Shown: in pieces, positions 23,092 to 30,654 of the stretch
Layout: the number at the start of each line of letters is the position of its first letter
How positions within the stretch are numbered: position 1 is the stretch's first letter
NCBI GenBank assembly: GCA_964425595.1
Contig: CAYRMW010000029.1
Span: 1-30,654 of the forward strand
Reading direction: 5' to 3'
DNA from: Caccovicinus sp964425595
GTDB lineage: Bacteria > Bacillota > Clostridia > Lachnospirales > Lachnospiraceae
Length of the DNA stretch: 30,654 nt
Translations under genes and position numbers: made by a program
Notes under the pieces: generated by a model
Seen by the model: the letters and a program-made list of their open reading frames with translations, nothing else
Told to the model about the DNA's origin: nothing
The model's database searches: none

Positions 23092-24864
23092 ATGGAATTG
23101 ATAAGTCAGAAAATGCGCCGCATGGCTCCGGAGTTTGATCCTTTGCGTCTCGGCTCCGGGTGGGCGCCTGAGGATCTGTCCAAGCCGCAGATCATTATTG
23201 AAAGCACCGCCGGAGACAGCCACCCCGGCAGCGCGCATCTGGGAAGCCTTGTGGAGGAGGTGCGCAAAGGAATCGCGGAAGCGGGCGGACACGGTGCGCG
23301 TTATTACTGCACGGACATTTGCGACGGAGAAAGCCAGGGAACCGATGGGATCAACTACAGCCTGGCCAGCCGGGAGATCATCGCCGGCATGATTGAGATC
23401 CATGCCAATGCCACGCCGTTTGATGCCGGTGTGTATCTGGCCAGCTGTGATAAAGGGATGCCCGGGAATCTGATCGGCCTGATGCGGGTGGATATTCCCT
23501 CGGTCGTGGTGCCGGGAGGGACCATGAACGCGGGGCCCGGGATGCTGACGCTGGAGCAGCTGGGAATGTACAGCGCAAGATTTGAACGGGGAGAAATTGA
23601 CCAGGCGGAGTTGGACTGGGCCAAGCGCAATGCCTGCCCAAGCTGCGGCGCCTGTTCCTTTATCGGGACGGCTTCCAGCATGCAGATCATGGCGGAGGCT
23701 CTGGGGCTGGCGCTCCCGGGAAGCGCGCTGATGCCGGCTGCCAGTCCTGACCTTTTGGATTATGCCCGCCAGGCGGGCCGCCGGGCGGCGGAAATAGCGG
23801 GACATGAGGAAATGCGTCCCAGCCGGATCGTTGCCATGGAAAGTTTTGAAAATGCGATCCTGGTTCATGCCGCGATTTCCGGCTCCACCAACTGCCTGCT
23901 CCACATCCCGGCGATTGCCCATGAACTCGGGCTTGAAGTGACGGGGGAAACCTTTGACTGTCTGCATCGGGGCGCCCACTATCTTCTGGACGTGCGGCCG
24001 GCCGGCAGGTGGCCGGCCGAGTGCTTCTACTATGCGGGCGGTGTGCCCGCGATCATGGAAGAGATCCGGGAGCATCTGCATCTGGACGTGATGACCGTTA
24101 CAGGAAAGACCCTGGGGGAAAATCTGGATGAGCTGAGGGCAAACGGCTATTATGAACGCTGCGCGAGTTGGCTGGAGGAGTTTAACGTGCGCTACCACTG
24201 CCATCTGACCAGGCAGGACATCATCCGTCCTTACGATCAGGCCATCGGTACGGAGGGTTCCATCGCTGTCCTCAAAGGCAATCTGGCCCCGGAGGGAGCG
24301 GTGATCAAGCATACGGCCTGTCCGAAGGAAATGCACCATGCCATTCTCCGGGCCCGCCCATTTGACAGTGAGGAGGAATGCCTTGCCGCTGTTTTGCATC
24401 ACGAGGTAAAGAAGGGGGATGCAGTGTTTATTCGCTACGAGGGGCCCAGAGGCAGCGGCATGCCGGAGATGTTTTATACTTCGGAGGCGATCTCCTCGGA
24501 TAAGGAGCTGGGACGCAGTATCGCGCTGATCACCGATGGGCGTTTTTCCGGCGCATCCACCGGCCCGGTGATCGGCCATTGCAGCCCGGAAGCAGCGGAC
24601 GGCGGCCCGATCGCCCTGGTGGAAACGGATGATCTGATCGAGATCGATGTCTTTGCCAGAAAGCTGAACATCATCGGCGTGAAGGGCGAACGGAAGACAG
24701 CGGAAGAGATGGACGTGATCCTGGCGGAGCGCCGGGCAAGGTGGAGACCAAGGCCCGGAAAATACCAGAAAGGCGTGCTGCGGCTGTTTGCTGAGCTGGC
24801 GGCGAGCCCCATGAAAGGGGCCTATCTGGAATATGACCGATGCAGAACAAAAGTCAAACCTTGA
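23092..24864 (+). CDS. IlvD/Edd-family iron-sulfur dehydratase
   Basis: A 590-residue dehydratase of the IlvD/Edd superfamily. The cluster-binding cysteines fit the family: C77 in 'YCTDICDGESQGTDG', C119 in 'ASCDKGMPGN', and C188 in 'CPSCGACSFIGTASSM'. The C-terminal swivelling domain has 'ALITDGRFSGASTGPVIGHCSPEA', with the catalytic serine in 'GRFSG'. The family dehydrates dihydroxy acids (branched-chain amino acid synthesis) or sugar acids such as gluconate and xylonate. There is no other branched-chain gene nearby and the N-terminal region departs from IlvD, so a sugar-acid dehydratase is at least as likely. The ATG at 23092 has an AAAAGG site; GTG at 23083 is a fair alternative. Confidence 0.82.
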   Translation: MELISQKMRRMAPEFDPLRLGSGWAPEDLSKPQIIIESTAGDSHPGSAHLGSLVEEVRKGIAEAGGHGARYYCTDICDGESQGTDGINYSLASREIIAGMIEIHANATPFDAGVYLASCDKGMPGNLIGLMRVDIPSVVVPGGTMNAGPGMLTLEQLGMYSARFERGEIDQAELDWAKRNACPSCGACSFIGTASSMQIMAEALGLALPGSALMPAASPDLLDYARQAGRRAAEIAGHEEMRPSRIVAMESFENAILVHAAISGSTNCLLHIPAIAHELGLEVTGETFDCLHRGAHYLLDVRPAGRWPAECFYYAGGVPAIMEEIREHLHLDVMTVTGKTLGENLDELRANGYYERCASWLEEFNVRYHCHLTRQDIIRPYDQAIGTEGSIAVLKGNLAPEGAVIKHTACPKEMHHAILRARPFDSEEECLAAVLHHEVKKGDAVFIRYEGPRGSGMPEMFYTSEAISSDKELGRSIALITDGRFSGASTGPVIGHCSPEAADGGPIALVETDDLIEIDVFARKLNIIGVKGERKTAEEMDVILAERRARWRPRPGKYQKGVLRLFAELAASPMKGAYLEYDRCRTKVKP

Positions 24865-24938
24865 CAAAGGCAGAGTAAAACGGCACAATCCTCTGCATTA
24901 CAACGAGGGTCTTATGTGTCCGGTTGAGTAGTCCAAAC

Positions 24939-24981
24939 GCCCCTTTAGGGGCAGCAACGCGCCGCCCGTTTTACGGGCGGC
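24939..24981. terminator. Two hairpins between convergent genes
   Basis: GCCCC-TTTA-GGGGC (24939-24952) and a 9-bp perfect stem GCCGCCCGT/ACGGGCGGC with a TTT loop (24961-24981) lie between the dehydratase stop and the esterase stop. They probably end transcription from both sides. Neither has a strong U-run. Confidence 0.45.
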
Positions 24982-24987
24982 GGCGAT

Positions 24988-27264
24988 TTAACGATTGAAC
25001 AGGGGTTCCAGGACGTCGGCGTACTCCTCAAAAATCTCCAGGAGCGTGCGGTTCCAGTGGCGGGCATCCCGTTCCGTATTTCCGAACACATAATCCTCCT
25101 GCCCATAGTCGATCACGTCAAAGCCGGGAACAGCTTTGCTGGCGCCTTTTGTCCGGTATGCGGCGGCGTCCGCCAGCGAAAAGGACACGTGTTCAATATC
25201 CGAGTAATCTACCCAGCTGCTCAGATCGGTTCCGGCTGCTTCCTCAGCCGTTCCGTTTGTGGTCTGCGCTTCGGCAGCAGGTGTTTCAATGGTATTTCCA
25301 TTGACATACTCGCCGTACATCTGGTCCACATACAGAGCAAAAGACTCACTGAAAATTTCCGACGGAACATGACCGCCGTCCCACTGCCATTCGATATCGG
25401 CGTCGATTCCGGCGTTCAGCATCGCGATCTGCAGGTTCAGCGAAGCGAACAGGGACATATCGCCTTCGGCAGCGCCCATCATGATCCTGACCCAGGTGGG
25501 GTTTTCGGTCTCCTCGGCGCCGATGTAATTCAGCGGGTTATACAGTTCAACAATGTTGTTGCCGTATTTGTCGCCGGCCTCGATCTCCGCGATATCCGCT
25601 GCATACGCCTCTTTCATTTCTTCATAGGACGCATAGTTCGAAGAATCGACGCTGCTTCCGGCCGCCTGCGTGGTTCCCGCGTCCGGTGTGCCCACATCCA
25701 TCGTATCGCCGGTGCTGTTCTCCGCTACCGCGCTGTTTGCGAAGCCGCGGCCCGTATCGCTGCCCGCTTCACCGGGATTTTCTCCGGACATCGGTTCGCC
25801 GTTCATGCCACCGGGGCCGTCATTTGTGCCACCGGGACCACCGTTTGCACCACCGGGACCGCCGGGCATCCCTTCGCCCATGCCGCCGGAACTGCTCTTG
25901 GTGTATCGGCCTTCGATAAAGGCGGCCGCCTTGTCAGCGGAAGTCATGGCCGCGACCGCTTCGTCGCTCATGGCACTGCCGTCTTCATTAAACCATGTCC
26001 ATCCTTCCGCATAATCAAGGTTATCCAGGTACCACTGGAGATTGGACTGGAATTCCGCCAGATACAGATACAGATAGGTGCCGTAATAGCCATTGGTTTC
26101 CGGGTAGGCTTCCGGGTCATGTTCGATCGTCAGAGCAATGGTGTCATCCATATCTCCGTCGCCGTTTAAATCAAAGCCCACTGCCGATTCCGCAACGCTT
26201 AGTCCCTGGCTGTTGATGTATTCCATATAGGCTTCGGACAGATATTCAGCCAGCTGCGCCTGGAAGGATGTGCCGAAATCATAAGTCGTGTCCAGGTAAT
26301 ATTCAAAGGCCAGAGCCATATCCCCTTCTGTCAGGGAGGTGATGGCGCTGTACGCGATGCAGCCCCAGGCGCCGTCGGAGATCTCGTAGTCTACGCCGTC
26401 GATGGTCACGGTGGTGGAATAACTGCCGTCATCCAGCAGGTAAACGCCGACCGCGCCGGCCTCGATTTCATAGTCATAAAAATCCGGATGGTTAGAGGTA
26501 GCGGCAAACATCGTTGCGTGAGCGCCGCCGCCGGAGCCGCCGGTGGAAACAAAATAGTCGACGTTTCCGGGCAGATTGCCCAGCAGGATATTATATTTTA
26601 CGAACCGGGCAGCGTTCTTTTGGTCCACCAGGCAGGAGGGCGCATCGCCGGTATAATAGGTATCCCCGTTTTCGTCCGTGGCCGTATCCTGTTTACCGCG
26701 GTTGCCGCAGGAAACATTGATATACCCCTCGGCAGCGTAGGTGGTTGCCGCGGCGGTATTGGTGCTGGAGCCGTAGCCGGCCGCTCCCGTGTTCAGGATG
26801 ACGGGGGCGGTGGCGGCCGTGTAGACCTGCCCGTTCGTACTGGTCACTTCAGCCTCAAAATCGATGACCAGTGATCCCCTGACGGCTTCCGTATAGCTTT
26901 CCGCGGTGACGTCCGCCAGGCCGTCGCCATCGGTGTCAATACCGGAAACGTAGGCGCCGGGAACGCAGACCGAAACGCCCTGCTCATCTTCGATCTCCGG
27001 ATAGGCCACGGCGGAAACCACGGACAGCACCCAGGCATCGGCGCTTTCCGCATAGGTCCATTCCTGATCCGCATTGTTCGCGAGGTTCAAAGTGGATTCG
27101 ATATACTCTTTGTCAGAGACGACGGAAGCCTCTTCCTGCGAGGGCTCGTCTGCCTCCGTTTCGGAAGCGGCGACGCTTTCTGAGGTGGACGTTTCACTGT
27201 TCCCGCAGGCACACAAACTCGTCATCATGGCGAAAGAAAGAAGCGCTGCAATCCCCTTTTTCAT
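24988..27264 (-). CDS. Tannase-like alpha/beta-hydrolase lipoprotein
   Basis: A 758-residue secreted lipoprotein. A signal peptide ends in the lipobox 'LCAC' (lipidated C20), followed by a Ser/Glu-rich linker. The catalytic domain shows 'INVSCGNRG' (oxyanion region), the nucleophile S244 in 'STGGSGGGAHATM' and the histidine near residue 633 in 'WDGGHVPSEIF', the arrangement of tannase-like esterases. These hydrolyse galloyl or related plant phenolic esters; the actual substrate is inferred. Unusual features are a Gly/Pro/Met-rich repeat stretch (about 460-500) and two calcium-loop-like motifs ('DTDGDGLAD', 'DLNGDGDMDD'). The ATG has an AAAGGAG site. It is anchored outside the cell and monocistronic. 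Confidence 0.65.
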   Translation of the reverse strand: MKKGIAALLSFAMMTSLCACGNSETSTSESVAASETEADEPSQEEASVVSDKEYIESTLNLANNADQEWTYAESADAWVLSVVSAVAYPEIEDEQGVSVCVPGAYVSGIDTDGDGLADVTAESYTEAVRGSLVIDFEAEVTSTNGQVYTAATAPVILNTGAAGYGSSTNTAAATTYAAEGYINVSCGNRGKQDTATDENGDTYYTGDAPSCLVDQKNAARFVKYNILLGNLPGNVDYFVSTGGSGGGAHATMFAATSNHPDFYDYEIEAGAVGVYLLDDGSYSTTVTIDGVDYEISDGAWGCIAYSAITSLTEGDMALAFEYYLDTTYDFGTSFQAQLAEYLSEAYMEYINSQGLSVAESAVGFDLNGDGDMDDTIALTIEHDPEAYPETNGYYGTYLYLYLAEFQSNLQWYLDNLDYAEGWTWFNEDGSAMSDEAVAAMTSADKAAAFIEGRYTKSSSGGMGEGMPGGPGGANGGPGGTNDGPGGMNGEPMSGENPGEAGSDTGRGFANSAVAENSTGDTMDVGTPDAGTTQAAGSSVDSSNYASYEEMKEAYAADIAEIEAGDKYGNNIVELYNPLNYIGAEETENPTWVRIMMGAAEGDMSLFASLNLQIAMLNAGIDADIEWQWDGGHVPSEIFSESFALYVDQMYGEYVNGNTIETPAAEAQTTNGTAEEAAGTDLSSWVDYSDIEHVSFSLADAAAYRTKGASKAVPGFDVIDYGQEDYVFGNTERDARHWNRTLLEIFEEYADVLEPLFNR

Positions 27265-27331
27265 TTCTGATTTCTCCTTTCGGTTGAAATATCGCTTACT
27301 GCTCCCGTTTTAACAGAAAAAGATTGAAATT

Positions 27332-29953
27332 TTATTGAAGATCAGCGGCTGTTTTTTGCCTTTCTTTTGTACTGATGATTTCATATGCAAGGAATATTAA
27401 CATGCCTGTAACAGAAAGAACCGCTCCCGTGCGTAAGCCAGGGGTATGATAAACAAGCACAATGCTATGCGTGCCGGCTGTTAATTCAAAGCCGATAAAC
27501 GTGCCCGCCAGCTCCAGTATATTCGCCTCTTCGCCGTTAATATAAAGAGTCCAGCTTTCCTCATAGGGAATGGAAAGGAAAACGGTGCTGTCCGTATCTG
27601 TCGTATATGTGCCTGAGATTATATTGCCGTCTATATTCAGATTGCTTTCGCTTCCGCTTGCAAGCTTTTCAATAACCTCAGCATACTGCTGTGTGTCAAG
27701 TTGCGCGGTTATGATAGAATGTTGGTCCATATCGGTTGTATTATGACGTATTACAACTTCAACGGTGTCACCGGCAGAGAAGTCACCGAGCAGCATTGTG
27801 TTCATCATAAAACGTGTGCAGCAATTTTGCAGTTTTTCTCCATTAACATAAATTTCGCAGTTCTTGGAGTAAAGGTTGTTGTGCGTTTTGCCGCTATCAA
27901 TATATAAATAGAGAGGTCCATCCGCAACAGCGGTAATGGTGTAGATCTCGTTATCGCCGTCAAATTCCTCAAATTCCGTGTCCGGGGTCAGGTAGAGCTC
28001 TCTGTTTTCACCGGTAAGCGCGCTTACAAGGAGATTCTGGTTTTCAAAAGGATTATCGGTGTATTCAATATTACACGCATTTGTGGAAACATTAAATCCA
28101 AGCGGAAGCGCCCCCTCGTTTTCGTAAATATCGCCGTCAAATGGGTTTTCACTGAGAATCTCTGTCTTTTCATATCCGAAGGTATCATCGGAAAGAACCG
28201 CATATTTGACAGACAACAGGGAGTCAGTGAGCACCATCGGGCTGTTCCAATAGGTTTCACAAAGGAATACGCTTTGTGAAGCCAGGTCCGAATATCCGAT
28301 TTTAGAAAAAAATTCATCAACTTTTTCATCATAAGCAGAACTGTAATGCTCGATACTATTATAATGAAACAACAGCGATTCGCAGGTGGCAACCGTGTTG
28401 CCGGAATCGGCTATCGTGAGATAGGATTCATTTTTCTCAAACCGGTAAAATGCACCGCCTGCTTTTTCATTCAGCTCGGCAAGGAGCGCTTCCGTTTCAT
28501 CAACATAGTCTGAAAATTCATCGGCGCTTAAATCATAATCGCTGAATGCTTTATAGGAATTGTAGCCAAGCTCAAATACAAGCATAGCGCAAAGGCATAG
28601 CAACGCGGCGCGCTTGCTGCTCTTATACAGCACGATAAGTACACCGGTTGCCGCAATAAACAGTGCGTAAAGCGCCATTGTTTTGGGTGCTGTGTTAAGT
28701 TCGCCAGATCGTTCAAGCACATAGAATACAGCTAAAATAGAGATAACGCTAAAAGTTGCCGATTTCTTTTCAACTCCGTTTTTGGCAATTGCTGTCCACG
28801 CTCTGCATGAAAGCACAAGCATAAAGAACGGCACAACAAACGCAAAGCGGAAATAATATGAGCTGCTTTTAACAAATGCTGTCCATAGCAGCTCAAGATC
28901 CTGCAGGCAAAAACTTGCAATAAGGAACATCACGAAAATGGCGGAAGTAAGCTTTTCTTTTTTCCTGATATTTTCTGAGAAGAAATAGTAGACAGCAGAA
29001 ATAAGCATGATTGCGCTGCAGAATATTACCGGTGCTGATTGCTTGTTTACAACAGCATTTATTTCAAATCCGCTGAAAAAGTGGAGCAGGTCAAAGTGGA
29101 TAATGCCTGAAAGACCAACGGAATTATGCGTTGCCTTGCCGCCGATCAGCGCCATACAGGCGGGAAGCAGCACAACAAGGCTGGAAGAAACACCCAAAAG
29201 CATGGTAAAAACATATCGTAAAATGATTTTCCAATTTTCCTTAAATGTTTTTATCGGGTGGAAATTTGTATACGTGAAGTACTCGTAAATAAAATACAGG
29301 CCGCTCATAAGGCAAACCATGTAGCCGGTGTACCAGTTTGCTGAGATTGCAACAGGAATACTTATCCATAACAGCACCTTTTTATTTTCGCGGATCAGCT
29401 TCCAAATGCCCGCGGCGATAAGCGGCAGCATAATAACGCCATCGAGCCACATAACGTTACGGCAGTAGTAAACATTGTATTCCATAAGGGCATATGCCGT
29501 GGAAAAGAAAAGGGCAGGCAGCAGGGAAAGCTGGCTGCGGATGCGGATGAAGAACTGGCTTGTGACACCGCAAAGCCCTATTCGCAAAACGATCATCAGC
29601 GCCATAAAGACGGGAATATCACTTTTCTGGAAGAAATAAAGCAGAATGTTTAAGGGGCTTGCAATATAAAATCCGATAAGCCCCAACATTCTGCCGCCAA
29701 GGGATTTGCCCGTGGAATAATCAATGGAAGCATTGCCGTGAAGCAAATCCCATAAGTAGCCGTAATAATCCTTGTGCTGTAATTTTGCATCCCAGATAAA
29801 GACTGAAGTATCGCCAAAAGGCGTTATCCCCAGTCTTAGCATGACTAAAAGAATAATGGCAACCGGTAACATGAAAGCTGCAGTATATGTTAAAATAGTT
29901 TTTCTGTTTTTTTCAGACATTTTCATATCAGCAAGCAACTCGTCTGGCAGCAT
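27332..29953 (-). CDS. YfhO-family polytopic membrane protein
   Basis: An 873-residue membrane protein with about a dozen hydrophobic segments in the first 480 residues, a large extracellular domain (about 485-840), and one last hydrophobic segment before the C-terminus. The N-terminal pattern 'DYYGYLWDLLHGNASIDYS...GKSLGG' and 'NILLYFF' is characteristic of YfhO. Bacillus YfhO helps glycosylate lipoteichoic acid, probably as a GT-C-type glycosyltransferase; the same role here is inferred. The ATG at 29953 has an AGGAG site 12 bases away; ATGs at 29926 and 29920 are alternatives. Codon use is AT-richer than the esterase next door. The upstream membrane gene ends 30 bases before it, so the two are probably cotranscribed. 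Confidence 0.85.
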   Translation of the reverse strand: MLPDELLADMKMSEKNRKTILTYTAAFMLPVAIILLVMLRLGITPFGDTSVFIWDAKLQHKDYYGYLWDLLHGNASIDYSTGKSLGGRMLGLIGFYIASPLNILLYFFQKSDIPVFMALMIVLRIGLCGVTSQFFIRIRSQLSLLPALFFSTAYALMEYNVYYCRNVMWLDGVIMLPLIAAGIWKLIRENKKVLLWISIPVAISANWYTGYMVCLMSGLYFIYEYFTYTNFHPIKTFKENWKIILRYVFTMLLGVSSSLVVLLPACMALIGGKATHNSVGLSGIIHFDLLHFFSGFEINAVVNKQSAPVIFCSAIMLISAVYYFFSENIRKKEKLTSAIFVMFLIASFCLQDLELLWTAFVKSSSYYFRFAFVVPFFMLVLSCRAWTAIAKNGVEKKSATFSVISILAVFYVLERSGELNTAPKTMALYALFIAATGVLIVLYKSSKRAALLCLCAMLVFELGYNSYKAFSDYDLSADEFSDYVDETEALLAELNEKAGGAFYRFEKNESYLTIADSGNTVATCESLLFHYNSIEHYSSAYDEKVDEFFSKIGYSDLASQSVFLCETYWNSPMVLTDSLLSVKYAVLSDDTFGYEKTEILSENPFDGDIYENEGALPLGFNVSTNACNIEYTDNPFENQNLLVSALTGENRELYLTPDTEFEEFDGDNEIYTITAVADGPLYLYIDSGKTHNNLYSKNCEIYVNGEKLQNCCTRFMMNTMLLGDFSAGDTVEVVIRHNTTDMDQHSIITAQLDTQQYAEVIEKLASGSESNLNIDGNIISGTYTTDTDSTVFLSIPYEESWTLYINGEEANILELAGTFIGFELTAGTHSIVLVYHTPGLRTGAVLSVTGMLIFLAYEIISTKERQKTAADLQ

Positions 29954-29983
29954 CTTGTCAATTGTCTCCTTTTCTTTCGGTTG

Positions 29984-30654
29984 TCATAGGTTTGATTTCG
30001 ACTTTTTGGCAAAACACGTAGCCATTATGCAAAATAGTGAAAATACGGAGATTGCATAATTCCTGAAGGTAAACCATGAGTGGACAGTAGAGTGGTTTTT
30101 CACCAAACTATACCATACGATAGGGTACAAACCAACCACAAATAGTGGAATTATTTCCCTTTTTATTCTGAATGTGCGTTTAATAATACCTATAATGACT
30201 AAAATAAAGAATGTTAATACATACAGATATATAATGGGTGTTTCTAAAGGGATTCTTAAATTTGATAGTATAGTACTTAAGGCAGTTGGTGCAATTCCGT
30301 TGGTGTCTCCAGACATTCGATTGCTTACGTTATGCAATGCTTTAAGAAGAAAATTTTCTTTTGTAACGATAGAGACGGTTATCCATTTTCCAACCCACAT
30401 ACCTAAGTATCCGAAAACCCACGTAGCAGAAAACAAACCTATATCGAATAGTTGGTTTTTTAATCTCCTGTTATCACACATAACTAAATAGGTGATTAAA
30501 AGAAAGCCTAAAGCGACAATAGGATATGTCAAAAAATCAAAATAGGCGGTAGCAATACCCGAAAACATAAAAAGAACACAAGAACGAAAATGGTCCATTT
30601 TAAACCAGATCTTCTTTTTAAGAAGAATAGCCATTGTTAATAAGGTAATATAGT
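29984..30654 (-). CDS. Polytopic membrane protein, 5' end beyond window
   Basis: The 3' part of an integral membrane protein with about six hydrophobic segments ('CVLFMFSGIATAYFDFLTYP', 'IIYLYVLTFFILVIIGIIKR', 'YAISVFSLFCIMATCFAKK'). The frame stays open to the window edge at 30654; an internal ATG at 30634 has no good ribosome binding site, so the gene probably continues outside. The DFLTYP and 'LVKNHSTVHSWFTFRN' stretches resemble envelope glycosyltransferases of GT-C type, but I cannot name a family. It lies just upstream of the YfhO gene on the same strand, consistent with a cell-surface glycan operon. It is AT-rich like YfhO. Confidence 0.7.
   Translation of the reverse strand, partial: YITLLTMAILLKKKIWFKMDHFRSCVLFMFSGIATAYFDFLTYPIVALGFLLITYLVMCDNRRLKNQLFDIGLFSATWVFGYLGMWVGKWITVSIVTKENFLLKALHNVSNRMSGDTNGIAPTALSTILSNLRIPLETPIIYLYVLTFFILVIIGIIKRTFRIKREIIPLFVVGLYPIVWYSLVKNHSTVHSWFTFRNYAISVFSLFCIMATCFAKKSKSNL

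Noticed and set aside
23017..24888. A 623-codon open frame on the minus strand
   Set aside because: It is the antisense of the IlvD/Edd dehydratase, lacks any family motif and is rich in His/Arg/Gln/Pro as expected from GC-rich antisense frames.
25057..26169. A 370-codon open frame on the plus strand
   Set aside because: Antisense of the tannase-like gene; the opposite strand has a signal peptide, catalytic motifs and a ribosome binding site, whereas this frame has none.

Overview
The window looks like a chromosome segment from a gut-type anaerobic member of the Clostridia, most likely Lachnospiraceae-like. The reasons are an NAD-linked multi-subunit [FeFe]-hydrogenase operon with its sensory partner cluster, GGAGG-type ribosome binding sites before most genes, and family content typical of that group (MATE exporter, GH27 alpha-galactosidase, IlvD/Edd dehydratase, YfhO). 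The taxonomic call is inference. Most of the window (1-13.8 kb and 23.1-27.3 kb) is visibly GC-rich, whereas 13.9-22.8 kb and 27.3 kb to the end are clearly AT-richer.

Layout. (1) 1-2.9 kb: GNAT acetyltransferase, a small conserved-looking protein of unknown function, and a MATE exporter. (2) 2.9-6.2 kb, minus strand: a tightly coupled cluster of DRTGG protein, GHKL ATPase, HydS-like [FeFe]-hydrogenase homologue, second DRTGG protein and PHP-domain phosphoesterase. It has the look of a redox/H2-sensing module. (3) 6.2-7.6 kb: GH27 alpha-galactosidase. (4) 7.7-12.9 kb, plus strand: the trimeric hydrogenase operon (HydC, a GHKL ATPase, a 2Fe-2S thioredoxin-like protein, HydB, HydA), preceded by an extended -10 promoter and a Rex-like operator. 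It is followed by a 3-hydroxyisobutyrate dehydrogenase-family reductase. (5) 14.0-22.7 kb: an AT-rich island with one minus-strand operon: WYL regulator, dynamin-like GTPase, small tail-anchored membrane protein, HerA/FtsK-type ATPase with a glycine-zipper membrane segment, HNH/EndoVII-type toxin nuclease and SUKH immunity protein. A divergent XRE regulator lies at its head. (6) 23.1-24.9 kb: IlvD/Edd-family dehydratase. (7) 25.0-27.3 kb: a tannase-like esterase lipoprotein. (8) 27.3-30.65 kb: YfhO-family membrane protein and the 3' part of another polytopic membrane protein.

How the genes work together. The plus-strand hydrogenase should couple NADH and reduced ferredoxin to H2, and the minus-strand HydS cluster probably reports on redox or H2 state. 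The island is the most exciting part. Its five structural genes are joined by overlapping stop/start codons, so they are almost certainly made together. They combine a membrane-remodelling GTPase, a pumping ATPase with a membrane-inserting segment, and a toxin/immunity pair. This arrangement does not match any named defence or secretion system I can recall. It could be a toxin-export machine or a phage-triggered abortive-infection system. The WYL gene is read from a near-consensus promoter whose -10 lies inside an 18-bp palindrome, which suggests autoregulated, inducible expression.
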